Positions 33,646 to 42,945 of a stretch of 64,000 nucleotides of DNA are shown here, in pieces. The stretch's first letter is position 1, and each line of letters opens with the position of its first letter. The notes beneath the pieces were generated by a model that saw nothing but the letters and a program-made list of their open reading frames with translations, made no database searches and had not been told where the DNA came from. The position numbers were made by a program, and so were the translations under genes. The DNA is taken from contig JAZKUF010000005.1 in NCBI GenBank assembly GCA_036625225.1, positions 124,001 through 188,000 on the forward strand. Direction: 5' to 3'. This DNA comes from Accumulibacter jenkinsii (GTDB lineage: Bacteria; Pseudomonadota; Gammaproteobacteria; Burkholderiales; Rhodocyclaceae).

Positions 33646-34010
33646 ATCACCTGTTTCACTCCCCCTGGATTCCCATAGACGTAGCCGCCGGCAGGGACAT
33701 TGTTCCAGGTCACCTGGTACGGTACCGATGTCGCGCTGCCGAACGGCGTGCTGCCTTCATAGAAAGCCACTTCGGTAATGCTGCCGGTGCTGTCCGCGGC
33801 CTCGGCGCTGACGGTGATCGTCCTGGAGCACTGAATTGCTGGTTCGCCAGTGGGGCATTCAGGCGGATCGTCGGCGGGGTATTGGTGACGGTGATGGCCA
33901 CTTGGCGGGGGTGCTGGCGAGCTGGCTGTCATTGACGATCAACTGCACGACGTACTCGCCGGGCAAGTCGGCCGGAAAAGTCGGATTCGCGCTGTTGGCG
34001 GCGGCGAGGA
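33646..34010 (-). pseudogene. Ig/PKD-like domain fragment of a broken Rhs-type protein
   Basis: Minus-strand text reads LPGEYVVQLIVNDSQLAST, then (after a frameshift) AITVTNTPPTIRLNAPLANQ, then (second frameshift) ITVSAEAADSTGSITEVAF and VTWNNVPAGGY. These are consecutive PKD/Ig-like domains of a secreted protein. At least two frameshifts and the IS607 insertion at its 3' side make it a pseudogene. The Rhs fragment at 31446-31784 is probably the continuation. Confidence 0.65.
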
Positions 34011-34144
34011 CGGCGCGGCTGCCGGCCGGTCTGCCTCACGCTCAGCGCACGGTTCTGATCCCTTTCCTGCCTCATCATCGCCGAGGCAGACAGGCCTTCA
34101 TGGGTACTGCCGGCGCCCCGCGCCCACTGGCTGGAACGCTGGCG

Positions 34145-35434
34145 CTAGCTCGTCTTCGTGCCATGGACGTAGATCTCGAACAGACCGGTGTGGATGCCGA
34201 GGGCTTCGAAACCGAGGTTCTGCAGGCCGCGCCGGACGCTATCGGCGATCTCGTAGGGCAGATCGGGGTCGAGGTCGTGGCCGCCCGGCCGCAGCAGACC
34301 ATTCAACAAGCGCCCCTGATCGATATAGACGTAGGGGATCGAGATCACCGCCCGGCCTCCGCTCGCGAGCACGCGGCAGGCGGCGAACAGGGCTTCGCCG
34401 ATATCGAAGAAGGTTGACTGGTAGGTGCGCAGCGACAGGTAGAGGTCGAAGGCCTCGCTCGCCACGCCCTGCAGATCTTCGGCTTCGCCGCCATGGGGGG
34501 TGAGGTTCGGAATCACCAGCGTCGCCTGCGCGAGCGCTTTCGCTGACAGATCGACGCCGAGCAGTTCCTTGCAGTCGCTGTAGAAGAAGGGATGTTCGAG
34601 ACCGTTGCCGATGCCGACGTTGATCGCCCGGCAGCGGGCGAAGTCGCGAATGCCGAGATGCCGCAGCAGCGCGTGCAGTTCGCTTTCCCACTCCTCGAAA
34701 GCACGATGGCGCTCGTCTTCTTTGGCGCTTCGCTGGGCATACTTCTGTTCGTAGGCGAGCGCGCGCGCCGCGCTGATTTTTTGCGCGACGACCTGCGGGT
34801 CGAGCGTCGGGTACTTCAGCTGGCAGCGGCGGATGAGCATCCCGAGGGTCGGCGCCGGTCCCTGCGGAATCGACGCGAGGTCGATTCCCGCCTGGCGCAG
34901 CGTCTCTTCCATCATCTCGCGCACGCTCTTCTGGACGTACAGCGAAGCGGCCGACAGCTTCTCCCCGCCACCGCGGCCGGGGGCCTGCCCGCGGATGCCG
35001 GCCAGCAGCCTGGAAAAGGCGACCGGGTCGTCAATGCCGGCGCTGAAATCGACCCAGGTGAAACGCAACAGGAAGGACGGCAAGCGGTCCCTCGCTTCCG
35101 GGTCGGCGCCCGGCAGCAGGACCGGGATGACCCGGAAGCAGTGGTCCTGCACCCGCCGGCTCAGCGCCGCCCGCATCTCTTCGTTTTCCCATGAACTGAC
35201 GCCGCTCGGCCCGACCAGAACGGCCACGCAGCGGCTGCGGTTCAAGGCCTGTTCGAGGCTCTCCTGCCAGGGCTCGCCCGGAATCAGATGCCAGCGATCG
35301 AGAAACGGATTGAGCTCCGCTTCCACGACCAGCTTCTCCGCCAGGCGCTCGACCATCGGCTTGTCCGGCGAACGGTGGGAGAGGAAGACGTCGTATCCTG
35401 CGGGGCTGCCTCCTCCGGCAACGGTGCCTGCCAT
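34145..35434 (-). CDS. TIR domain fused to a SAM-dependent methyltransferase
   Basis: A 429-residue protein. Residues 12-150 are a TIR domain: GYDVFLSHRSPDKPMVERLA, CVAVLVGPSGVSSWENEE with Glu86 four residues after Trp82, and a VDF near 128. A helical linker (about 160-255) leads to a class I methyltransferase: CRAINVGIGNGLEHPFF (motif I, 268-284), LLGVDLSAKALAQA (Asp295), DLYLSLRTYQSTF and LASGGRAVISIPYVY. The ATG at 35434 has AGGAGAA upstream. I know TIR NADases in defence and signalling, but this pairing is unusual. GC content is native-like. Whether TIR consumes NAD here or only mediates contacts is unknown. Confidence 0.85.
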   Translation of the reverse strand: MAGTVAGGGSPAGYDVFLSHRSPDKPMVERLAEKLVVEAELNPFLDRWHLIPGEPWQESLEQALNRSRCVAVLVGPSGVSSWENEEMRAALSRRVQDHCFRVIPVLLPGADPEARDRLPSFLLRFTWVDFSAGIDDPVAFSRLLAGIRGQAPGRGGGEKLSAASLYVQKSVREMMEETLRQAGIDLASIPQGPAPTLGMLIRRCQLKYPTLDPQVVAQKISAARALAYEQKYAQRSAKEDERHRAFEEWESELHALLRHLGIRDFARCRAINVGIGNGLEHPFFYSDCKELLGVDLSAKALAQATLVIPNLTPHGGEAEDLQGVASEAFDLYLSLRTYQSTFFDIGEALFAACRVLASGGRAVISIPYVYIDQGRLLNGLLRPGGHDLDPDLPYEIADSVRRGLQNLGFEALGIHTGLFEIYVHGTKTS

Positions 35435-35611
35435 TCGAGGTTCTCCTGACGAGGTTTGGCAACAAAAGCCTCGACCATTATGCTCGTTGCGAGCCCGGCG
35501 TGGGCGGTCATCGGGCTTGCCGAGGGTCCTCGTCCTGCTGTTCGCCCGCCTGCGCGCCGGCTTCCCCGCTCGTCGACCGCCTCAAGGCGGCGGCTGACGG
35601 GCGAGCCGGGG

Positions 35612-35989
35612 CTAGGGAAAAATCGGTCCGAACTGCCCGAACTCCTTGTTCCATACCTCCTGTAGGCGGGTCGCAAGCGGCATCTCGGTAAAGAAGGCCC
35701 GATCGACTTCCGCTTGCTGTTCCTGCAATTGTGCCAGGATCTTCTGCACCGCCCGCAGGATGAAGGGATGACCGGAGCGGCTGACGCGTTCGAATTCGCT
35801 GCGCGGAAAGCGGACCAGCCAGACATATTTCCGCTCTTCGCCCAACTGCCGGTAAAAGAGGAACTGAATCTCCGCACCCTGCGCCACGAGATGTTCCTCC
35901 TGGCTCTGCCTGATCAGGAACTGCTCGAATTGCGCCTGATCGGCTGTCGCTTTCAAAGTGATCAGATGACCAATGACCTGTTCTGACAT
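35612..35989 (-). CDS. Hypothetical protein, small soluble, unknown family
   Basis: A 125-residue soluble protein starting at 35989 behind AGGAGAA. The N-terminal part (MSEQVIGHLITLKATADQ, FLFYRQLGEERKYVWLVRF) alternates strand and helix in a way that recalls dimeric alpha-beta barrel proteins. The C-terminus is helical (ILAQLQEQQAEVDRAFF). I do not recognise the family. It lies upstream of the TIR-methyltransferase gene in the same direction, about 180 bases away, and divergently from the histidine kinase. Confidence 0.65.
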   Translation of the reverse strand: MSEQVIGHLITLKATADQAQFEQFLIRQSQEEHLVAQGAEIQFLFYRQLGEERKYVWLVRFPRSEFERVSRSGHPFILRAVQKILAQLQEQQAEVDRAFFTEMPLATRLQEVWNKEFGQFGPIFP

Positions 35990-36152
35990 GCTGTTCTCCT
36001 GAATCGCGTGCAGCAAAGTCCGCCGCTGGATCGGCGGGGGCGTCAGGACGTCATTTCTTCCTGATCGAATATCGACTGCCGGCGACCTCGAATGTTCATT
36101 TGAAGCGGCTCATTCAAGCGTCCAATGCCCACGAAGATTGGCAAAAAAATTC

Positions 36153-36181
36153 CTGACAAGATTTAAAATATTTTGTTAAAT
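36153..36181 (+). promoter_or_regulatory. Candidate sigma-70 promoter for the PAS kinase operon
   Basis: CTGACA, a 17-base A/T-rich spacer and TTAAAT lie in the only strongly AT-rich stretch of this spacer, about 120 bases upstream of the kinase start. Confidence 0.45.
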
Positions 36182-36303
36182 TATGGGCTTTTGATTTTCA
36201 GTGATCCGACAGGCAACGGTAGCGCTGCCCTCTATGGGCCGCCGTGACCGGCAGGCCATCCCGGCGATCAGCGCTCGAGAGCTAACCGCATCAGGAGATC
36301 GAC

Positions 36304-38373
36304 ATGCCCTCCAGACCGCCTTCTCTTCGCTCCGCATCGCAAATTCGCGCCGACGCCGAGGCCGAACTGGCCCGGACCCCGCCGGCGGCATCGACCCGGT
36401 TGGCGGACGAGGAGCGACACGAATTGCAGTTGACCGCGATCGAACGGCGGATGCAGAACGAGAATCTGCTGCAGGCGCAGCTCTTCTTCGAGGAACACAG
36501 GACGCGTTACCGCTACCTGTACGAACAGGCGCCGATCGGCTATCTGACGGTCGACCCTGCCGGGATGATCAAGGAGATCAACCTTTCCGGCGCCCGCATG
36601 CTCGGGGCCGAGCGCGAACACCTCCTCGGCCATGGCCTCGATGACTTCATCGCCTTCCCGGACCAGGAGCGCTGGCGGCGGCAGTTCACCCGAAGCCGGG
36701 CAGATGATGAGGCGCTGACCTTCGACCTGCAGTTCGCCGGTCGCGGATCGGCGTCGGTCGTGCAGGTGAACTGCGTGCGGGCAAGGGTCAATGGCGAGAG
36801 CAGGCTGTACATCACGCTGACCGACATCAGCGAGCGCAAGCGGGTCGAACAGGCACAAGCGCAGAACCAGGCCTTCCATCAGGCGATCATCAACTCGGTC
36901 TGCGCCGAAATCGCCGTTCTCGACCTCGCCGGGACGATCACCGCAGTCAATCAGTCGTGGCGGCGTTTTGCCATCGAGAATGGCATCGAACCCGGCCAGC
37001 CGGCGCCGAATACCGACGTCGGCACCAACTATCTCGCCTGCTGCTCGAGCCAGACGAGTGATGGCGAGGCGACCGCCCGTGCGGCACGGGCGGGAATCGA
37101 GGCCGTTCTTGACGGTCGCCTGCCGTTCTTCAGCCTCGAATATCCCTGTCCTTCACCGACCCGGAAGCGCTGGTTCACGATGAGCGTGACGCCGCTGAGG
37201 TTCAATGGTCACGGCGGCGTCGTGAGCCATACCGACATCAGCGAGCGCAAGGAGGCCGAACAGCAACTGCAGGAAAGCGAGGAACGCCACCGGGTACTCG
37301 TCGAGTGGTCGCCGGAAGGCATCTGCGTGCATCGCGACGGGAAGGTGCTCTACGTCAATTCGACCGCGCTCAGGATGTTCGGCGCCGAGTCGGCCGGGCA
37401 ACTCGTCGGCAGCCGTCTGATCGATCGGGTTCACCCCGACTCTATCGAGCGCGTTCTCGGACAGATCAGGAAGGTCATCGCGCGGCCCAACGCCATGGTG
37501 GTGACCGAAGCGAGATACGTCCGGTTCGACGGGGCGGTGGTCGACGTCGCGGTGCACAGTGTATTGATCGACTACGATGGAGAGCCGGCCATTCACTGTT
37601 CGATGCGCGACATCACCGAGCGCAACCAGAGGGAAAGGGAAATCGCGGTCCTGCGCCGCGAGATGGAGGAGATGATGACCTGGCAGGTCGCGCGCCACAC
37701 CGCGACCGCGCTCGCGCACGAAGTCAATCAACCCCTGGCGAGCATCGCCGCGCTCTGCGAAGGCACGCGCCACCTGCTGTCGGCAGACGGCGGCACACCC
37801 GCGACCCGGAGCCACCGGCTCGAGGATGTTCTTCAGCGCCTCACCGACGAATCCAGCCGCGCCGGCGCGGTCGTTCGCGACCTGCTGGAATCCTTGCATG
37901 CCCCCGACGCCCGCCGGCAGAGCACCCCCCTGAGCACGCTCTTCGAGGAAGTGCTGCAGGTCACGCACACCGGCCGGCTCGCCGACTGCCAGCTGCTCAT
38001 CGACTGCCCGGCCGACCTGCCGCCGGTCTTGATCAATCTGCGGCAGGTGGAAAAGGCCTTGCTCAACCTGATCGGCAACAGCGTCGAAGCCATGCACCGG
38101 ATCGGCCTCCAGCGCGGCCGGATCTGGCTCGTCGCCGGCAGGAGCGAGGCTGGCAACAGCGCCCAGGTGACCGTTCGCGACGAAGGCCCCGGCATCAGCC
38201 CGGAGGTCGAACAGCAGATCTTCCATCCCTTGATCCATCGCCAGCCCGGCAACCTCGGCATGGGGCTGGCGATCACTCGCACGCTGATCGAAACGCAGGG
38301 CGGCAAATTCTGGCACGAAAAGCCGGCGGGGTCGGGGGCGGTCTTCCATTTGACCCTGCCCTGGGCAGAATGA
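36304..38373 (+). CDS. Multi-PAS sensor histidine kinase, FixL-like
   Basis: A 689-residue soluble kinase with three PAS domains: about 65-180 (YEQAPIGYLTVDPAG), 190-315 (AVLDLAGTITAVNQSWRRF with GTNYL) and 325-440 (VEWSPEGICVHRDGKVLYVN). The HisKA domain has TALAHEVNQPLASI (His near 471), and the HATPase domain has NLIGNSVEAM, VRDEGPGISPE and GMGLAITRTLIETQGG, the FixL/DctB (HPK4) pattern. The start has AGGAGATCG. Its stop overlaps the start of the FixJ-like regulator, so the two form a kinase-regulator pair. No haem-binding His pattern was identified, so the signal is unknown. Confidence 0.9.
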   Translation: MPSRPPSLRSASQIRADAEAELARTPPAASTRLADEERHELQLTAIERRMQNENLLQAQLFFEEHRTRYRYLYEQAPIGYLTVDPAGMIKEINLSGARMLGAEREHLLGHGLDDFIAFPDQERWRRQFTRSRADDEALTFDLQFAGRGSASVVQVNCVRARVNGESRLYITLTDISERKRVEQAQAQNQAFHQAIINSVCAEIAVLDLAGTITAVNQSWRRFAIENGIEPGQPAPNTDVGTNYLACCSSQTSDGEATARAARAGIEAVLDGRLPFFSLEYPCPSPTRKRWFTMSVTPLRFNGHGGVVSHTDISERKEAEQQLQESEERHRVLVEWSPEGICVHRDGKVLYVNSTALRMFGAESAGQLVGSRLIDRVHPDSIERVLGQIRKVIARPNAMVVTEARYVRFDGAVVDVAVHSVLIDYDGEPAIHCSMRDITERNQREREIAVLRREMEEMMTWQVARHTATALAHEVNQPLASIAALCEGTRHLLSADGGTPATRSHRLEDVLQRLTDESSRAGAVVRDLLESLHAPDARRQSTPLSTLFEEVLQVTHTGRLADCQLLIDCPADLPPVLINLRQVEKALLNLIGNSVEAMHRIGLQRGRIWLVAGRSEAGNSAQVTVRDEGPGISPEVEQQIFHPLIHRQPGNLGMGLAITRTLIETQGGKFWHEKPAGSGAVFHLTLPWAE

Positions 38374-39086
38374 TGGTCAAGACCGAATCGATGACCGAGC
38401 CCACCGTCTTCGTCGTCGATGACGACACTGGCTTTCGCCAGAGCCTCGCCTTCCTCTTCGAGACCGCGCAGATCCCGGTCGAATGCTTCGCCAGCGCCGA
38501 GGCCTTCCTCGCCGTCGTCGATCAAGAGCGCGGCGGCTGTCTGCTGATCGACGTGCGCATGCCGGGAATGAGCGGCCCGCAGTTGCAGGAAGAACTGGCG
38601 CGGCGCGGCGTTTCGCTGCCGATCATCTTCATGACCGCTTACGCCGATCTGCACATCGGCATCGACGCGATGAAGCGGGGCGCCGTGGATTTTCTCGCCA
38701 AACCGGTTGATGGCGCGCAACTCCTGGCACACGTGCGGACGGCCCTTGACCGGAATCGCTCGTCGCAGCAGGCCGAACACGCGAAGGGGCAATTCGAAGC
38801 GCGCCTCGACCGGCTGACCCGCCGCGAGCGGGAAGTGCTGGTGCTCGCACTCTCGGGGAGGGTCAACAAGCACATCTCGCGGCATCTGGGGATCAGCCTG
38901 CGGACCATCGAAGGCCATCGTTCGCGGATTTACCTCAAGACCGGCATCAACTCCCTCTTCGACCTTGCGAAGCAGGCAGCCGAAGCCGGCGTCTCCGTCG
39001 ATGAGGTCATCGCCAAACTCAAGCAAACCGCCGACGGCGCCGCCCCCGACGACACCTCTCCCCACTCTCCCGATGGCTCCTCCTGA
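38370..39086 (+). CDS. FixJ-family response regulator
   Basis: A 238-residue regulator. Receiver domain at about 8-125: TVFVVDDDTGFRQSL (acidic pair), LLIDVRMPGMSGP (phosphorylated Asp), FMTAYAD and FLAKPVDG (Lys). LuxR-type helix-turn-helix at about 145-205: LTRREREVLVLALSGRVNKH, RHLGISLRTIEGHRSRI. The tail is hydrophilic. The ATG at 38370 overlaps the kinase stop codon (ATGA); ATGs at 38373 and 38391 are alternatives. It is the partner of the upstream PAS kinase and would activate or repress transcription on phosphorylation. Confidence 0.9.
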   Translation: MMVKTESMTEPTVFVVDDDTGFRQSLAFLFETAQIPVECFASAEAFLAVVDQERGGCLLIDVRMPGMSGPQLQEELARRGVSLPIIFMTAYADLHIGIDAMKRGAVDFLAKPVDGAQLLAHVRTALDRNRSSQQAEHAKGQFEARLDRLTRREREVLVLALSGRVNKHISRHLGISLRTIEGHRSRIYLKTGINSLFDLAKQAAEAGVSVDEVIAKLKQTADGAAPDDTSPHSPDGSS

Positions 39087-39354
39087 TCCCTCGCGCTTTT
39101 CTGCCCGGCAAGGCCATGCGCCCGCCCTTCGCGATCGGCAAACTGCGCGTTGCACGCGGGTGTTGGCCAGTCTGGCAAAGCCCGTCGATTGGGTGTGCAA
39201 TGCGCTGACTTAAAAAAATAGTCAGGGTTTTGCAGAACATCGACGATGATCCAAGCACTGACCGTTTTCTCTCACCCCCGACCTTTCGCCCGCAAACCGG
39301 CGAAAGGCGGTTCGTAAATCGCGACGCAGATTCCCGTTTACCAGGCCCATCGTC

Positions 39355-40407
39355 TTGTCTTCCCCTCCTGAATTCGAGGGCGCCCGAATCCTCATCGTTG
39401 ATGAGTCGACGAATGTGCGTTTCCTCCAGAATCTTCTCGGCAAAAACGGATACGCCCATCTGAGCAGCACGAGCGACGTGCGCTCGGCAATCGGCATCTG
39501 TCACGAGAACCCGCCAGACCTCGTCCTCCTCGACATGAACCGGCCGCAGATGAACGGCGTCGAGTCCATCGGCGAAATCCGGGACAGGCACCTCGAGGCG
39601 GTGCCGCCGGTCATCGCGCTGACTGCCCGCGGCGATACGACGACTCCCTTGCGGGCGCTCGACGCGGGCGCCAGGGACTTCGTCGGCAAACCGTTCGACT
39701 GCCCGCAGGTGCTCGGACGCGTGCGTCAGGTGCTGGCCGCGCACCGGCTCTACCACCGCTTGCGGGCGCAGACGGAAACCCTCGACGAATCGCTTCTGGT
39801 GCGTACCGAGGCGACGGCCGGTAGCCGGATCGAAGTCATCCAGCGTCTCGGGCGGGCGGTGGAGTATCGCGACTACGGCAGTCAACTGCACATCGTCCGC
39901 CTGAGCCAGATCGCCGCGCACCTTGCCGCGGCCTGTGGCCTGTCCGCCAGCCAGTGCGAGCTGATGCTCGAGGCCAGCCCGATGCACGACATCGGCAAGA
40001 TCGACATTCCGGACGCGATTCTTCTCAAGCCCGGCAAGCTCTCCGCCGACGAGTGCCGGATCATGCGCCGGCATCCGACGGTCGGGGCAGCGATTCTGCT
40101 CGGCACCGACTGCGGCCTGATGCGCATGGCGGGCGAGATCGCCCTCGGGCACCACGAGCGCTGGGACGGTTCGGGTTACCCGGACGGCGTCGCCGGCAAG
40201 CGGATTCCGCTGACCGCCAGAATCGTTGCCGTCGTCGACGTTTTCGATGCGCTCACCTCCCGGTTGCCGTACAAGGACGCGTGGACGGTCGACCAGGCGC
40301 TGCGCCAGCTCGACTGCCTGGCCGGCAACCATCTCGACCCCGAACTGGTCCTGCGCTTTCACGACATCCTGCCCGAAGTGCGGCGAATCCACCAACTGTA
40401 TGCCTAG
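39355..40407 (+). CDS. Response regulator with HD-GYP phosphodiesterase output
   Basis: A 350-residue two-domain protein. Receiver domain: RILIVDESTNVRFLQNLLGK, LVLLDMNRPQMNGVE (phosphorylated Asp), ALTARGD, FVGKPFD. HD-GYP domain from about 165: EYRDYGSQLHIVRLSQIA, MHDIGKIDIPD (HD) and GHHERWDGSGYPDG (GYP), DVFDALTSRLPYK. It should degrade cyclic di-GMP under phospho-control. The receiver begins DES instead of DDS/DD, so one acidic residue of the metal pocket is replaced. The start is the TTG at 39355, with no ATG in frame. It precedes a receiver and a GGDEF gene. Confidence 0.88.
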   Translation: MSSPPEFEGARILIVDESTNVRFLQNLLGKNGYAHLSSTSDVRSAIGICHENPPDLVLLDMNRPQMNGVESIGEIRDRHLEAVPPVIALTARGDTTTPLRALDAGARDFVGKPFDCPQVLGRVRQVLAAHRLYHRLRAQTETLDESLLVRTEATAGSRIEVIQRLGRAVEYRDYGSQLHIVRLSQIAAHLAAACGLSASQCELMLEASPMHDIGKIDIPDAILLKPGKLSADECRIMRRHPTVGAAILLGTDCGLMRMAGEIALGHHERWDGSGYPDGVAGKRIPLTARIVAVVDVFDALTSRLPYKDAWTVDQALRQLDCLAGNHLDPELVLRFHDILPEVRRIHQLYA

Positions 40408-40446
40408 CCGACGGGTGCCGCAGCGAGTTCAGATGAGGTTTCCAGG

Positions 40447-41025
40447 ATGAACGCCAAACACCATGCCCCCCGGTGCTGCCTGCCGATCCCCTCCAGCGTG
40501 CCTCCCGCCGGGCGCTGGTCGACGCTCGCCAACCCACCTGGGCGGGCCGCCATGACTCGCGTTGCAGCGCCGACAAAGTGCGGCGACCCGCGGCAGATCC
40601 TCTGCATCCAGGACAGCACGGCGAGCATCCAGTCGCTGCAGCGCATCTTCTCGCGGCGCGCCGACCTGGACCTGGTGGCCGTCCATGGTCTTCGCGTCGG
40701 GCTCGAGATCGCCGCTTTCCAGCGCTTCGACCTGATCGTCATCGACCTCGATTTTCAGCAGGAGAGCGGTCGCGAAACGCTCTCCTGCGTGCGCCGCGAC
40801 CCCCAGTTCGGCAGCACGCCGGTGGTCGCCATCAGCACCCGTCCGCTGCCCGGCGATGTCTGCCACGCGCTCGAGATCGGTTTCGACGAATGCCTGCCGG
40901 CGTCCACCGACGGCGAGAGCCTCCTGCATGCCGTCGATCGGCTGTTGCCGCAACCCGGCGCGCCGAGCCGATCCGGTCACGACTCCCGCCGGCCCGCCGC
41001 CGGCCCGCCAGCGGCAAGCCGATGA
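40447..41025 (+). CDS. Stand-alone receiver-like protein
   Basis: A 192-residue protein with a receiver fold: QILCIQDSTASIQSLQRIF (first strand), LIVIDLDFQQESGRETL (Asp at the phosphorylation site), VVAISTRPL and the final helix LLHAVDRLL. The acidic pair is reduced to QDS and the Lys of the last strand is not obvious, so phosphorylation may be altered or lost. The first 45 residues are unstructured; an internal ATG at 40552 would remove most of them. The stop overlaps the GGDEF gene start (ATGA), so the two are coupled. Confidence 0.75.
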   Translation: MNAKHHAPRCCLPIPSSVPPAGRWSTLANPPGRAAMTRVAAPTKCGDPRQILCIQDSTASIQSLQRIFSRRADLDLVAVHGLRVGLEIAAFQRFDLIVIDLDFQQESGRETLSCVRRDPQFGSTPVVAISTRPLPGDVCHALEIGFDECLPASTDGESLLHAVDRLLPQPGAPSRSGHDSRRPAAGPPAASR

Positions 41026-42494
41026 TCAGGCCGCACGTCATTTTCCCGAGGCTGAGACTCCCCGGCCTCATGGAGACTGCCCGGGGCGCACTCGATGCCG
41101 TTCTGATGCGCCTGCGGCAGCGGCCCGATGAAACGCTGCTAGCGAGCGAAGCCCACCTGCGCGAGGTCATCGACGGTGTCTCCGAGTCCCTCGCCGTGAT
41201 CGACCGCCGGGGGACGATCCTCCAGGTCAATCAATCGTGGCGAAATTTCTCGCGCCAAAACGGCGTCGAAGCCGGAAAACCGACCCCCCGCACCGGGCTC
41301 GGCACCAACTACCTCGAAGTCTGCGAAACCAGCGCGCGGCGGGGATGCGAAAGCAGCGCGCAGGCGCTGGCCGGCATCCGGGCGGTGCTCAACGGCCGCC
41401 TGCCGGACTTCAGCCTGGAGTACGCCTGCGACTCGCCCGATCAGCCGCGCTGGTTCAGCATGCGGGTCACCCCGCTCGACGGCGGTCGCGGCGGGGCCGT
41501 GATTGCGCACGTCAATGTCAGCAAACACAAGCTCGCCGAAGACACGCTGCGCGAGCAGGAGGAGTTCTTCCGCCTGATCGCCGAGAATCTCGACGGCTTC
41601 GTGGCGGTACTCGATCTCGACGGACGACGGATGTACAACAGTCCGTCGTACGCGAAGCTGCTCGGCAACCGCAACCTCGCCGGCAGTTTGTCGTTCGCCG
41701 ACGTTCATCCGGCCGACCGCGAGCGGGTGATCCAGGCCTTCCGCGAAATCGTCGCCAGCGGCACCGGCCGGCGGCTCGAATATCGCCTGCTGACGATCGA
41801 CGGCGTCCGCCTGCTGGAATCGTGCAGTGGCGTCGTCCGCGACCCCGAAGGCCGCTCGCAGCGCGTCGTCGTCGTCTCGCACGACATCACCGAGCGCAGG
41901 AAGTACGAGCAAAGACTCCACCATCTCGCCTTCCATGACACCCTCACCCACCTGCCGAACCGCTCGGTCCTCGACGGCCGCCTGCGCCAGGCGATGGCGG
42001 CCAGCCAGCAGAGCGGTTTTTATGGCGCGCTGATGTTCGTCGACCTCGACAACTTCAAGCCGCTCAACGACCGCCACGGCCACGCCACCGGCGACCGGTT
42101 GCTGATCGAAGTCGCAGCGCGGCTCACAGCCTGTGTGCGCGCGAGGGACGTGGTCGCACGCTTCGGCGGTGACGAGTTTGTCGTCATGTTGAGCGACCTC
42201 GATGTCGATCGCGCCGAATCGACGCGCCTGGCGCGGCGGATTGCCGAAAAGATCCGCCGCGCTCTCGCCCAGCCGTATCTGTTCACCCTCGCCCGCGCCG
42301 AAGACGCCGGCCCACCGCTCTGCCATCGTTGCACGGCAAGCATCGGCGTCAGCCTCTTTATCGGTCACGACATCAGCCCGAACGTCCTCTTCAAGCGCGC
42401 CGATTCGGCCATGTACCAGGCCAAATCGGCAGGCCGCAACCTGATCCGGTTTGACGACCCGCAAGAAGGTGAGGCCATCCGAGATAGCGCTTGA
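41022..42494 (+). CDS. PAS-PAS-GGDEF diguanylate cyclase
   Basis: A 490-residue soluble protein with two PAS domains (about 45-165, SLAVIDRRGTILQVNQSW and GTNYL; about 175-295, GFVAVLDLDGRRMYN) and a GGDEF domain (about 305-475: LAFHDTLTHLPNRSVL, FVDLDNFKPLNDRHGH, VVARFGGDEFVVML). The active-site GGDEF is intact, so it should make cyclic di-GMP. No RxxD inhibitory site is apparent before GGDEF. The first PAS is a close relative of the second PAS of the kinase at 36304. It opposes the HD-GYP protein of the same operon. Confidence 0.9.
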   Translation: MIRPHVIFPRLRLPGLMETARGALDAVLMRLRQRPDETLLASEAHLREVIDGVSESLAVIDRRGTILQVNQSWRNFSRQNGVEAGKPTPRTGLGTNYLEVCETSARRGCESSAQALAGIRAVLNGRLPDFSLEYACDSPDQPRWFSMRVTPLDGGRGGAVIAHVNVSKHKLAEDTLREQEEFFRLIAENLDGFVAVLDLDGRRMYNSPSYAKLLGNRNLAGSLSFADVHPADRERVIQAFREIVASGTGRRLEYRLLTIDGVRLLESCSGVVRDPEGRSQRVVVVSHDITERRKYEQRLHHLAFHDTLTHLPNRSVLDGRLRQAMAASQQSGFYGALMFVDLDNFKPLNDRHGHATGDRLLIEVAARLTACVRARDVVARFGGDEFVVMLSDLDVDRAESTRLARRIAEKIRRALAQPYLFTLARAEDAGPPLCHRCTASIGVSLFIGHDISPNVLFKRADSAMYQAKSAGRNLIRFDDPQEGEAIRDSA

Positions 42495-42555
42495 GCGCGG
42501 CCATCGAGCGCTGCGCTTGCGCCAGGAAACCAGCAGTCGCCAGCCGCGTGGTCAC

Positions 42556-42945
42556 TTAAGTTCCACTGCCGCCACTGCCACTGCCACTGCCACTGCTGCC
42601 CGTGCCGGTGGTGCTGCCGGTGCGGCTGTCCGTACCGCCCATGCTGCCGGTGCCCGGGGTGGTGCCGGTGCTGCTGCCCGTGTCACCCATGCTGCCGGTG
42701 CCCGTGCTGCTGCTGTCGGTCCGCCCTGAGCCCGTACTCCCCGGAATCCCGGGGCTCGCAGGACTTGCCGTACTGCCGTAAGTCGAAGCCGGGGGCGTTG
42801 GCGTGGAGGGAGTGACGGACGTATTGTCCGAGCGGGTGCCGGAGGTGCCCATCGAATCGTTGGCGTCTCGACCGCATCCGCCCAGCAGGACAAAGGCTGC
42901 GAGGGCAATGAAGCTCATGTTGCGGGTCAATGGCAAGGTTTTCAT
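42556..42945 (-). CDS. Small lipoprotein with Gly/Ser/Thr-rich low-complexity tail
   Basis: A 129-residue protein with a lipoprotein signal (FIALAAFVLLGGCG; Cys near 24). The remainder has no fold: it is Gly, Ser, Thr and Pro rich, with degenerate GTGSMG/TGSSTG repeats that become nearly pure GSGSG at the end. Spacing of AAAGG favours the ATG at 42945 over that at 42951. Probably a surface-exposed flexible lipoprotein. The repeated DNA is prone to slippage. Confidence 0.7.
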   Translation of the reverse strand: MKTLPLTRNMSFIALAAFVLLGGCGRDANDSMGTSGTRSDNTSVTPSTPTPPASTYGSTASPASPGIPGSTGSGRTDSSSTGTGSMGDTGSSTGTTPGTGSMGGTDSRTGSTTGTGSSGSGSGSGGSGT

